Positions 46,837 through 57,995 of a DNA stretch of 64,000 nt are shown one piece after another (positions within the stretch are counted from its first letter, which is position 1; every line of letters begins with the position of its first letter). The stretch is from Aspidapion aeneum (lineage: Eukaryota; Arthropoda; Insecta; Coleoptera; Brentidae). The notes below the pieces were generated by a model, which was not told where the DNA came from, did no database searches, and worked only from the letters and a program-made list of their open reading frames with translations. The stretch is from assembly GCA_963576565.1 (NCBI GenBank), contig OY755042.1, positions 14,979,272-15,043,271 on the forward strand. Reading direction: 5' to 3'. A program made the position numbers and the translations under genes.

Positions 46837-47098
46837 GAGAATTATTGAAATAAAGCCAGGCTATAATAGTGCCAGTGTCACATTGTAATATCAGCCGTAA
46901 TCTGTCAACACACGGCCTTTGTTTACTATATGAACCGGAATAAATAGTGCCTTCTTTTATTAATTGAAAATAAACGACGAAAGTTATAAACTCGACTTTG
47001 GTATGTCAATTTTGAAGGATCAACTGTCAGGATTCAATGTGGATGTGTCAAAATAGTGCCTGGCACAATTATAGCCTGGCTGTATTTCAATAATTCTC
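46837..47098. mobile_element. TA-flanked MITE, copy 2
   Basis: 262 bp between TA at 46835-46836 and 47099-47100. Ends gagaattattgaaataaagccaggctataat and its inverse match those at 36265-36539, with the same core (aagttataaactcgactttggtatgtcaattttgaaggatcaactgtcag). Confidence 0.85.
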
Positions 47099-47324
47099 TA
47101 TTATCTTGATTTGAGCCGCATACTTGGCATTTTTTTAAACAAATTTATCCTAGGTGTTTATCCTAGGGTAGCTAGTATAAGGCGTTTTAACCTTATAAAA
47201 TATATGGCACTGAGTTCGGCAGGAGCCTTAATTTATCCAAGCCATAAGTCATCTGAAATCCAATATGCCGGCACGCTTGTAGCAGTCTTTTTAAAGGCCC
47301 TTTCCTCTTACAGATGCATCTTAA

Positions 47325-48640
47325 GTACGCGGTCGTATTAAATCATTCCTTACACACAGAGAACTTAAAATCATCATTGGTAATTCTTTCTCCCAATCAA
47401 ACCATTCTGACTTAGGAACTCCACAGGGTAGTGTTCTAGGCCTATTAATTTTTTGTTATTTATTAATGATTTACCAGAATACATTACCTGCGGAATTGTC
47501 TTTATGTTTGCTGATGATACCTCCATAGTTATCTTAGCAATAAACGAAGCAATTCTTCTTGAAAAAATTAATTTAACTTTGCGAAAATTTTCAAACTGGT
47601 GTAAAAAAATAAGCTTATTATAAATTTATCAAAAACCGTTCTCATGGAATTCAGAACTAAACTGCGTAAGCCACTAAACATCAATATTACCTTTAACGAC
47701 ACGCCTCTTTCGTTTAGCGACAGCTCAAAGTTTTTGGGAATCATGAGTGACACTTTTTTTGAGTGGAATAATCATTTAGATGCAGTCTGCTCTAATCTAA
47801 ATAAGTGCTATTATATGATAAAATCACTAAAAGACTGTATGAGTCTATCAAATCTGATTACAGTTTATTACGCTAATGCATATTCCGCACTATCATACGG
47901 AGTGGCTGTTTGGGGTAGGGCTCAGGACTTTGATAGAGTACTAGTAACACAAAAGAGAATCATAAGATTCATTTTCAACCTGCCATTTAACTCAACATGT
48001 AGAGAAGTTTTTAAACAGAATAAAATTTTGACTGCTGCAAGCATATATATTTATAAACTCTTAGTATATATCTATCAGCACCAAGATAACTTTAATTTAA
48101 ATAGTTTTTATTATTCCTATCCTACAAGAAATAAAGAAAAAATTAGCATAGGCAAACACAATCACGAATATATGAAAAAAACTTGTCATTATCTTGGTTG
48201 CCGATTATTTAATGCATTACCAAAAAATATAAAAGAACTCCAAACTCAAAATCTTTTTAAAAAATAAATAAAAGGCATACTTGTGCATAAAACTTTTCAC
48301 ACTGTAACGGAGTTTGAAAACTTTCTGCTAGGCGAAAGGTAGAATTTTGTTTTGTTTTTAAACAAATATTTCATTAAAAAAAAATTAACTTTGTTTTGTG
48401 TCTCAGCGTTAGTCTTAAATGTGGAGTGTATTTTGTGTTAGCCTTTTTACAATCACAGTACTTATGAACGTTTGTTTTCTTTTTACTTTATGTGTAATTT
48501 TAGATAATTTTTATTATTTATAACAAAAAATGGTTGGTTCTTGAAACCATAAGCAATATTTTTTGTAAAATTTTTTGACTTGTCTTATCTACAATTTTGA
48601 AGCCGAGAAGATTAAAAAATATTCTATTCTATTCTATATG
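47325..48640 (+). pseudogene. Jockey/CR1-type LINE reverse transcriptase, 5'-truncated
   Basis: In shifting frames: IKSFLTHRELKIIIGNSFSQ, LGTPQGSVLG (RT motif B), INDLPEYITCG and MFADDTSIVI (motif C, FADD at 47507-47518), FSNWCKKISLL, then an open frame 47644-48267 with KTVLMEFRTK upstream, SSKFLGIMSDTFFEW, ALSYGVAVWG, KRIIRFIFN, SYPTRNKEKI and RLFNALPKNIKELQT to the stop. The 3' UTR ends in attctattctattctat at about 48625-48640, a pentamer tail. Everything before motif B is missing. The 47111-47341 frame upstream is not part of it. Confidence 0.9.
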
Positions 48641-49446
48641 ATGATGGCTTGCTACACAATAATCAAATGAAATATAGACCTCAACTTGACAACACTTAGA
48701 AAGTATTTAAGTTTCTTTATAATTAAATTATTTAAATTAAAATGATTAGTATTAAAAAAATTTAAATTACATTTTGGTCCTTATCAGTGAATGGGGATAT
48801 ACATTGAAGGAAACAAGTACAGTAAAATGTTATTAATCGTGTGAGCTTAAATCCCATAAATTTGAAAATTATCTTGTTAAAGATTTACACTTCAGTTTTT
48901 AATTTATGATTATTATAAGTAAACTTAATTTTATACTGTTATACATATATTTTTTCAGAAACTAGAGCATTATACAATTGTGTTTTTTATGTTTCCTAAA
49001 TTATAAAAAAGATGCCAGGTCAAAAATTAACATTTATACCCGTTAAGTAATGTAAAGAATACAAGCTATACTTTTATAATAATGTTTTGGGAACTGTGTT
49101 GTGATACTTTTGAAATATACCTTTTTTGGTTATAGTACTGTGCTGGAGTTTCTTCAATTTTTTTTTCCTTTCCTATTTCTGCCCGAAGAATAAGAGGTAA
49201 CTTTGTTTTTACATTCTGGAATTTATGAAAAGTTTAATTTATGATTATATTAAATGTTGAGAGTAATTTTTAATACTGGAAAATATAGTGAAAACAAAGA
49301 TATTTTCTGAAATTTATTTTAAGAAAACAAAATTAAAAAAACCTCTTTTAAAAAAGTTTCTTACTCTCCAGAGATTTCTGAATCAAATATTTCAATATTG
49401 AGTAGTTTGAAATAAAACTATATTTTAAATTAGTTTTTATTTTTGG
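48641..49446. other. AT-rich DNA, no gene seen
   Basis: Nothing was recognised; T-rich and A-rich runs predominate. Confidence 0.45.
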
Positions 49447-49455
49447 TGGTCTATG

Positions 49456-49721
49456 TTATCCCGTGGGCATTGAGTAAATAACCCATATAGAGATGCCACC
49501 GGCGAGCTTTACCATATTAAGGGGCAGATGGCGCTGAAATAAATTCGTCTAGTACGCAATATTTAAAGACAACTACTATGATCTAATGGCATTTGTATGA
49601 TAGGCATGAACCTCGGAACTCGCACATACAACTAAATCATACTAGAAGTATGGTATCAATATGGTAAAGCTCGCCGGTGGCACCTCTAATATGAGTCATA
49701 TACTCAAAGCCGTGGGATAGT
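49456..49721. mobile_element. MITE with about 63-bp inverted ends
   Basis: ttatcccgtgggcattgagt...cccatatagagatgccaccggcgagctttaccatatt is repeated inverted as aatatggtaaagctcgccggtggcacctctaatatgagt.atatactcaaagccgtgggatag. The inner 29 bp (49490-49518 against 49658-49686) are almost identical. About 140 bp of unrelated sequence lies between. The superfamily is not determined. Confidence 0.8.
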
Positions 49722-49746
49722 TGTGGATGATTTTTTTAAACTACTG

Positions 49747-50172
49747 TAGATCGATTGGTAATAGATCACATAATTTAAAGTCACCGGGGCTGTTTGCTTC
49801 CAATTTAAGGATGAGGGCCGGTGTGACTTCGTAAATTCAAGATGGCGGCTCTTTTCATGTTTTTTACAAACTTTGGCTTATACCTTTTTCTAACTTACTT
49901 TTATAAGAAACTGTAAATACGTTTTTTGTTTGCATTAATATCTTTGTTATGTAGTTTTTAAGGTGTAATGTTCATTTATTTTTTATATTGGTGTTTTGCA
50001 AGCAAAAAAATGCTTTAGCAGTTTTTCCGCGAAACTAATATCGCGACAGTTATAAGCCGAAGTTTACGAAAAAACAAGAACAAGCCGTCATCTTGGATTA
50101 ATGACATCACATTTACTCAAATTAGAGGCAAACACTGACTTAAAATTGTATTATCTATTACCAATCGATCTA
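49747..50172. mobile_element. Foldback element, arms about 150 bp
   Basis: tagatcgattggtaatagat and its inverse atctattaccaatcgatcta form the ends. Pairing continues through ttgcttccaatttaa / ttactcaaattagaggcaaa, attcaagatggcgg / ccgtcatcttggat, and tttggcttata / tataagccgaa. No open frame. Confidence 0.8.
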
Positions 50173-50179
50173 GTGTAGC

Positions 50180-50681
50180 AAGTGATGTAAATGGAAATAT
50201 TTCCATTGAAATGGAAATATTGGAAATTTCCGAACGTGTCTCGGAACTATTGGAAATATTGGGAATATTAGAAATATTTAAAAAATATTATCCTTCATAT
50301 TTTTACTTATAACTTACTATAGAACAATTTTTATTTCCGATACTGAAGATTTTGAGGAAGTAGACTGGCAAGATGATGTTACTGAGTGTGATACTGATAA
50401 CAGCGATGAAGATATGTCTCTTGTTCGACTAGTGAATAGAATTAGATATTTGTTGTAGAGATTTGACCTTATTTCTGTTTATTTGTTTGAAGAATAACTC
50501 CTGACTTGTGTTCATGTATAGTCCTTCTGCGTTTTTCGGTATTTTGTTATGATTTTCATAAATAAATATTCTCTTTTTTCTTATTTTTCTTATATTTTAT
50601 ATATTTCCAATATTTCCGTATATTTCCAATGTTTCCGGAAATATTTCTGAAAATATGTTTCTGGAAATTTTTTAAACACTA
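50180..50681 (+). mobile_element. hAT-type element with acidic C-terminal coding tail, copy 2
   Basis: Runs aagtgatgtaaatggaaatatttcc to ggaaattttttaaacacta. The flanks agtgtagc (50172-50179) and agtctagc (50682-50689) match at 7 of 8 positions. The internal frame SDTEDFEEVDWQDDV, then CDTDNSDEDMSL, parallels the copies at 20.9 and 59.9 kb. It lies directly beside the foldback at 49747-50172. Confidence 0.82.
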
Positions 50682-50689
50682 AGTCTAGC

Positions 50690-51339
50690 TTTAAAAAATC
50701 TTCTACAACTATCACATGATTTTTTTGTGATAAGCCACTCAGCTATTTGGTTTACACTATATCAAGGTGGCTTTAGGTGTTTGTTAGGAGGCTTGAATTT
50801 AGGTCATGTACTCGTACCTACAAACTAAAAGAACATCTTCGCACATATTTAGTTGAATGTAAATTCGCATATTTTTCACATGTTAATTACCAAACATTGT
50901 TAGAATTATGTGCTCAAACTAACGGATTTGGATTGTTGCTCGTATTCGGGTTAACAATATTTAAATTTAAGTAAAGAAAGGATGGCCGCTTAGACGACAC
51001 TGAGAAGGTTGTTAACCTAATAATGCATCAAGATTTTTAAGTTTGTGAAGGTATATTTATTAAAAACTCTTGTTAGTTCATGCGTACTGCAGGTTTCACG
51101 AGGGCCAACAAAAAAATTCAGGCTAGACCCTGAAAAAAATCAACTGTTATAGTGGATTACTTTTTAGATTGGGTTAGAAGGATAGAGGTTTTTTTGTGAT
51201 ATTTTGAAAATGGCACTACAGATTTTCTCGAAATTTTAGTAAAGTACTTTCAGACACCATCCCGATATTCCACCAAACTTTTGTATGAATAAATTATGTT
51301 TAAAAGGTTCAAATGCCTTGCCACAGTGCCCCGCCAAGT
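50690..51339. other. Unassigned DNA
   Basis: A 65-codon frame at 50777-50974 has no known domain. Nothing else was recognised. Confidence 0.4.
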
Positions 51340-51769
51340 TCGTGTATACTACTGTACCATCTTTTCTTGAAACATTTCAGCCCATACTTGACCTATCTAC
51401 AACTCTACTTTGGAATGAGCTACGAAACTCAAACTTTGCACAGTCGTACATCATCAAAGAGATAACAACCTCTTCAAGTTTTATAGACTTCCATAAAGTA
51501 ATAAAGTAGTTACGAATCATCATCTAAAAAACGTCGAAATTGCTACTCACTCACTCATGTATAGATCATCGAAATTCAATCAAAAGTTTGGCAGACTGAT
51601 CGAAATTATGATCAAACCGTTGAAAAAAATTAAAAACCCCAAAATTTTAATTTGCTTTCCTCCCCTATAAATGTAAAATTATGTAAAAGTAACATTGTCC
51701 ACTTTCAGAAACGCTAGAGAGCTGAGCTTTGGAAGGCCGATAGGAAATATGATAAAACTATAGAAAATA

Positions 51770-52339
51770 CTCTGCCAATCTATGGGCACCTAAGCTCACA
51801 CTGGGTACTATAGTTATAGTGTATCTACGTGAAAGCTAATATAACTAAAAACTGAAGTATGTTTTATTGAACTCCAGACTCAATTACCTTTCGTTTGATA
51901 CCACACAAGCCATGTTTTGACTTAAACTCTAATTTTTCAAATCTACCCCCACCCCTTTTTTTTAAACTAAAATGTATTTTGTTTAACTCCAGACTCAATT
52001 ACCTTTCGTTTGATATCACACACGCCATATTTCCACTTAAACACTAATTTTTGAAATTTACCCCCCCCCTTTTTTTTTTAAATAAACTAAAATGTATTTT
52101 GTTTAACTCCAGACTCAATTACCTTTCGTTTGATATCACACACGCCATATTTTTTCATAAACTCTAATTTTTGAAATCTACCCCCACCCTTTTATTTGGC
52201 TTGTGTTCGTTGGATTTTGTTCATTTTTAAATGGGACCATCTCGACCCAAAACCCAGCCTGGGTACCAAATTTCATTAAAATCGGGCAAGCGGTTTTTGA
52301 GTTATGCGCGTTGGTCGTTACAGACAGACATACAGACAC

Positions 52340-52382
<43 letters not shown>

Positions 52383-52551
52383 TACAGACAGACAGACAGA
52401 CAGACAGACAGACGGCGCAACAAAAAAGTTTCAAAATCATCTGAAACGCAAAGATATATAAAAATTTTTGAAATCGGAGCAACTTTTTTTTTCTCGAAAA
52501 AATTAGGATCACCATAGCTCACACTACTATAGTATAGTATATGTGTGAGCT
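51770..52551. mobile_element. Non-coding element with terminal hairpins and (CAGA)n, copy 2
   Basis: 782 bp, colinear with 5669-6435: ctctgccaatctatgggc, the agctcacac hairpin, three units of about 120 bp, gggaccatctcgacccaaaa, aaaatcgggcaagcggttt, (CAGA)n, and a terminal agctcacacta...tgtgtgagct hairpin. It interrupts family F. Confidence 0.85.
52321..52413. repeat. (CAGA)n microsatellite
   Basis: About 93 bp of cagacaga with cata and caca interruptions. Open frames across it (52178-52522) are artefacts of the repeat. Confidence 0.95.
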
Positions 52552-53272
52552 AAAAATTAAAAAACCCATTCATTTTATTATATTTTCCCTCCCCTGTATA
52601 TCTAAAGTTATGTAAAAGTAACATTGCTTACTTCCAGAAAAGCTAAAGAGCTGAGGACTGATAGGAACTTTGATAAAACCATAGGAAACAATTTTAAAAC
52701 CTCAAAAGTTGCAAGGCAATGCAAAAGTTTTGAACAATATTCCGCATATTTTATCATTTTAAAACTTAAATATTATCTAAATCCTTTTAAAAAGAATTGA
52801 GATAATAGTAAAGCCAAGTTCTCCAATACAAAATTTAAAATGAAATCTTCTTACTAATTTGGAAATGTTTTTTAAACTTGGCTATTACGGCTGCAAATGA
52901 CTCTTAGCCACAGTGCTAAATTGAACATAAAGAAGTTTGGCTGTAATTGCAAAGTAAAAAAAAAAAAACATTTTTAAACTAGTAAGAACTTTTTATTTTG
53001 AAATTTGTATTGGAGGACTTGGCTTTACTTTTAGCTCAATTCTTTTTACGGGTACCATTTTCGCGTACTTGGCTTTTTTTTACATGAAATGTTTGTGTTA
53101 TGATATGTTTTAGGGTATAAGCCTCGGGATAAAAGTGCGTTTTTAGCTTCCCGGAAGGTGTATAGAAATAATATATTACATAACAAGTGACCTAGTTTTA
53201 CAGGAGTGTAAAGGGTTTTGCACGAGGCGCCAGCCGAGTGCGAAAATTATAGAGTTTAATAATGATACTTTC

Positions 53273-53427
53273 ATGGGTGCACCCAAGCCTTAGATTTTTT
53301 TACATATTTTCTACATATTTCATGATAAAACACAAAAAATAGCTTAAAATTTGACATCATGAGGTTCGGGCCCCCCCCCCAAGAGGCCTCAGGTGCTCCC
53401 CAAGACACATTCCTGGGTGCGCCACTG
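53273..53427. mobile_element. hAT-type MITE, G/C-run family
   Basis: 155 bp, atgggtgcacccaa to ttcctgggtgcgccactg, with core tattttctacatatttcatgat and a run of ten C. The flanks atactttc (53265-53272) and atactttg (53428-53435) match at 7 of 8 positions. Confidence 0.85.
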
Positions 53428-54059
53428 ATACTTTGTGTATGCTATATTGCCACAAGAAATTAACCCGAATTTCCTTATAAATATAATACGAGTATAATAA
53501 AAATAAAATTATTAAAAACTAACAAACCATAAATTTTTGACCCTAAAGGCGGAATATTCATCACAAAATAGTTTGCAGTTAAAAAATTGTTTAAACATTG
53601 TTATTAATATAGTCAAACACTGGGTCTTCTTGTTCCATATAACACTTATCTTCTTTGTTTTTGGGATCTACCTTGTCTCGACATTGTCTGTGTAGCTTAT
53701 TTGGCCTTTTTGGTCAACAGGTTTTTAAATCAGGGTTATTCGGCCAGCGTTTATCGCGTTCCAACATTGTACATCCACTTGTTGTCTTGAGTACCCGTGT
53801 TGTGTATGCATGTTGTACATATTTATATATTATTGTGTCAACACTGGTTAAGTTAAGGAGCTTGAGACTTGAAGACGCTATGGCCTTTTTAATTTTAAGA
53901 ATGCCTCGTAAGAAAATGTTTGTGCTTGTTTTATTTTATCAGTCAAATTTCTAAAATACATAATTTAACTGTCTTTGTTTTAGTTATTTTTCGTACTATT
54001 AATAACAACATATTCTCTGGGTATTTTTGGCACGGATCACCTGTTTGTTTGCGGCGTAT

Positions 54060-54850
54060 ACGGCTGCACCATTTTTTCTTGAAACATTTCAACTCATATT
54101 TGACCTATCTAAAACTCTACTTCAAAATGAGCTATGAAACTCAAACTTTGCACAGTCGTAGATCTTAAAAGAGTTAAAGACCGCTCCAAGTTTCATGGAC
54201 TTCCATAAAGTAGTAAAGTAGTTACGAAATTTCAAAAATCGTCGAAATTGCCACTGATTCACTCATCTATAGATTATCAAAATTCTACTTTACTTCCAGA
54301 CATGCTACAAAGCTGAAATTTGACACACTGATAGAAATTATACATGTAAAGTTATGTAAAAGTAACATTGCCCACTTCCAGAAGCGCTAGAGAGCTGAGC
54401 TTTGGCAAACTGAGAGGAAATATAATGAAAAAATTTTGAAACTGCAAAATTTTAATTTGCTTAGTAACATTGCTCACTTCTAGAAACGGTAGAGAGCTGA
54501 GGTTTGGACGGCCGACAGGAACTATAATAAAACTATAGAAAAAAATTAAAAAACTTCATAATTTTAATTAACTTCCCCCCCCTATAAATGTAGTTATGTA
54601 AAACTAACATTGCCCCCTTCCAGAAACGCTAGAGAGCTGAGCTTTGGAAGACTGATATGAGCTATGATAAAACAATAGGAAAAAATTGAAAAACATCAAA
54701 AATTTAATTTACTTCCCTCTCCTATAAATGTAAAGTTATGTAAAAGTAACATTGCCCACTTCCAGGAACGCTAGAGAGCTGAGCTTTAGAAGGCTAATAG
54801 GAACTATGATAAAACCATAGGAAAAAAATCAAAAACCTCAAAGTTTCATT
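54060..54850 (-). repeat. Complex repeat family F, copy 4, with four tandem units
   Basis: The gcaccattttttcttgaaacatttcaactcatatttgacc block is followed by aacgtcgaaattgccact-like sequence. Then come units at about 54346, 54470, 54591 and 54729, each with taaaagtaacattgcccacttccagaaacgctagagagctgagctttgg and a.aggaactatgataaaac.ata.gaaaaaa. Unit length is about 120-140 bp. Orientation is opposite to the 43.7-46 kb copies. Confidence 0.75.
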
Positions 54851-57780
54851 AGGCATTTCACAGGTGAGGACCAATATTCCGTATATTTTACAACTGAGAA
54901 CTATTTAAAAATTCCAACATGTTGACGTTATTTTTGAGAGCGGCGCCCAAGCCAACCAATTTTGTTTTAAATTTATTTAATGACTGTAACCGCTACGAAA
55001 TCAAAATTCAGGTCTATGAATATAATACCTAATTACTGTACGTACACCTTGTTGCAAACGTTAAGTAAACGATTTCACTTTTTCTGTTTTCTATTCAATT
55101 CGCCATGTTTGGTGCATTACAATACATAAGAAGATGAAACAATTGTTTTGATGTTTTCAATGTTAAAATTAGGAACTGAAATAATTGTGCTTTTTGCTTG
55201 CAGAAAGCTTATTTGTTTATATAAAGAGATACCTCTCCTTATATTCGTATCCTTGATGTTACGAGCACGTTGGACAAGGAAGACATAATTATTTATTTTG
55301 CTACCTATTCTAAGAAGTAACAAGCGAACGACCAAAATTGTTCGTTCGAATCCAGTGAAGAAGGTGCAGGGAGCCCAGGCATCCTTCTCCTATATAAAAT
55401 TAATATTTTAGTTCTAGTAAAAAAATCTACGGCATGTTTTTAAAAAAATTCACAAAAAATACTCAATTCTCCAAACATTTTTTCAGAGGCCATTTTTGCA
55501 TGGAGAGAAAAATAATTATATTAATAACTGCTTTTCTATGCATACGCCTAAAAGTGAGATCATTTTTTTCTTTGAATGGTGCATTTACTGAAGCCAAACT
55601 ATTTTTTGCCTAAATTAAGTTTATAACTAAATCGTGAACCATTACAAAATATCTACTATGAATAAATCACATATCAAAAGTTGATACCAACTTGCATTTG
55701 ATTTAATTTTTTGTGATCCTATTTTAAATTTATACTTATTTTTTTTTTGTAATCTAGAACCTCTTAAGTAATTAACTACGAAAAAGTTACGTGGGTCTCT
55801 TTGCACACAAATAGTCCCGCCCCATGTAGCGCCCGTACTAATATCACACCCGAGCCGATATGTGGTAGGTGTTCTACACGTACATCTAAAAAACACAATA
55901 GGAAAATACTATGTAACATATCAAAACAAAAAACAATAAAATTGAAATTTCAATTTTAATATTTTTGGGATTTTATGGGCATAATAATTATAATATGTCT
56001 TCATTTATGTAGATTTTTTCAGAAATATACATACAAATATTACTAATTGACAAAAATGTGTTTTTGATAACATTGTCCCGACATCTAAGAAAGTTTCTTT
56101 CCAAATAGTTTAAAATAATTTGGAAAAATGTTTGGTTTGGAAAAAAGCATTTTTTTGGGTTTTTTGAATGTGGAAAAATTATTGTTGTATTCTATAGGTG
56201 GGCTTCTCTCAAGGTAGGAATTTATCGAAGTTCCTGACTAAATGTGCTGTTACATTTTTCTTTAAGAAGCACGTGATGTTATGGTGTGGGAGACATTGGT
56301 ATGGGCTAAATGTCTTTCGACCAGTTCTTTGGACTGGCTGACCTCGCAAATTATGAAATCTGACTCAGACGATTGTTTTTAGACGTGGCGCTGAAGACGG
56401 ATATGTACCTATGTTTTAACACTTTATAAAAATAAAACTAATAAAACTAGTGATAATTGATTGGAAAAGAAACGAATTGCCAAATCTTCTTAACTTTTTA
56501 CATATTTTTAGCTGTCTTTTCGGCGTCTTTTTTAATAAATTATTTTTTTTAAATTCTTCTTTTGCGGTAATATTTTGTTTTTGTTTTAATAATATTTTTT
56601 ATATATATCTACAAACTTATTTCAAAGGAGCAATTTTTTTTAAAAAGTTCTTACCTATTTTTTTTATTTCCTTTGCTTTAATTTTTCAGAAGTTTTTTTT
56701 ACGCCGCATTTTTTTCGATTTTTTTATTTTATTTTTGTCTACGGCGCTATTTTTTTATTTTCCAGTGATTTTTAATATTGCAATTTTTTTACCACTTTAT
56801 CTTGAAAAGTAGCGTTATGCCGTCTTACCCCTTGCAGTAATATTTTTGGCATTATCTAAGTATTTAGCTCGGGGCTAAAGCTGTTGAAAGTAGCTGAAAA
56901 AAAAACAAATCGATATAATTTTTCCCACATAAGTATCGGAAGAATTTGAATTTATAACCAACCTTGTATATCTTAAAATAAATTTGTTCCTTCTTTTAAG
57001 TAAATATATATTTTTCTTCTAAATTATCATATACACGATATTCTCGAGTTTTATACGCAATCGAAAAACTCCTGAGATTCACCGCAGAAGCAGAAAATGG
57101 TCAGCTGACAAAAGCAAATGCTAATTTCGATCATATAAAGTCTAAAGCCATCTAGTAATTTTTTATATAACTCTACCGCAACAAGACGCAATTTTGCTGC
57201 TATAAATAAAACATCGAGCAAACCAGATTTTATAAATCTTGACCTGCCCGACTATCCCCTGAGTGCACCCATTCCTTATTTTAAATCTCTTTGCAGTAAA
57301 GCGGACTGCTTATCGATACTTCTTGTTCAGTGATTACAAACATTTTTTCTGCTCTTGTTTGGCTTTGCAATGGCTTAACTGAACTAAAGGCAATAAACCG
57401 CAAAAATATTTTTTACAGTAAAGGGTGAAGTCAGACACCTATAGCTCTAGCAGCTAATAAATATTAATTAAGTGGTTTTTACCAAAATGTCCAAAACCCC
57501 ACTTTTTAGGGGGTCTCTTCTTAAAGCGCCGAGACGACCAATTAAACAATTAAAATGACAATCGCGATTGAAAAGAGGAGAAGACACTGGTCGAAAGAGT
57601 GGTATAAACTGAGAAGTTGCTTTACCCATGAACAATTACTAAAAGTTCTGCGAGATACTCAATCAGACAAAAATTTTCTTTGAATATAGAATATAGATTT
57701 TACTTTCCACAACTCTGGGTGATCGCGATATAGCGCTATTAAAAGAACAACAAAATCTTTATCCGCAATGTTTTCGGAGT
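54851..57780. other. Unassigned 2.9-kb stretch
   Basis: No recognisable gene. A 72-codon minus frame (55335-55117) and an 84-codon minus frame (55896-55642) have no known domain. The 120-codon plus frame at 56450-56812 is a T-rich, Phe/Ile/Leu low-complexity frame. Confidence 0.4.
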
Positions 57781-57817
57781 CCACGGGGCCATCGTGGTTG
57801 TCAAGCAACTGGCCGAT

Positions 57818-57995
57818 CGATTGTCAATCGCTCGATTAGACGATCAATTGCGAGCGTCAATCAGACCTCTCAATGTGCTTCAATCAAAAATCTTTCAATC
57901 GTCGTCAATCCATTGATCAATCGCATCAATCGTTTCCGACACGATCGATCAATGCATCAATGAGACCGATTGTCAATCGCGATTGCCAATTTAAT
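57818..57995. repeat. Cluster of TCAATC / GATTGA words
   Basis: Within about 180 bp, tcaatc or its reverse complement occurs roughly a dozen times (gtcaatcgctcg, cgtcaatcag, cttcaatcaa, tttcaatcgtcgtcaatcc, gatcaatcgcatcaatcg, gattgtcaatcgcgattg), spaced irregularly. It could be a degenerate short repeat or a cluster of binding sites. No function is shown. Confidence 0.6.

Larger units (their letters stand above)
51340..53100 (-). repeat. Complex repeat family F, copy 3, inverted and interrupted
   Basis: Begins tgtaccatcttttcttgaaacatttcagcccatacttgacc, the reverse complement of the 44.4-kb block. It has tandem units up to 51769, is split by the (CAGA)n element at 51770-52551, resumes with tandem units to about 52700, and ends with the foldback segment (52790-53055: gtaaagccaagttctccaatacaaaa / ggaggacttggctttac). 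Confidence 0.72.

Noticed and set aside
47111..47341. 76-codon frame just upstream of the LINE RT
   Set aside because: It shares a dispersed repeat with 1.46 kb, does not match RT upstream motifs, and lies outside the LINE truncation point.
53655..53954. 99-codon open frame with Leu/Phe-rich start
   Set aside because: No family recognised, no splice or promoter context, and flanked by repeats; left unannotated.
55262..55350. Possible tRNA (gttcgaatcc resembles a B box)
   Set aside because: No matching acceptor or anticodon stems; the nearest A-box-like word is about 75 nt away and the arms do not pair.
56450..56812. 120-codon open frame that looks like a membrane protein
   Set aside because: It consists of T-rich low-complexity DNA giving Phe/Ile/Leu; there is no family pattern and no signs of splicing.
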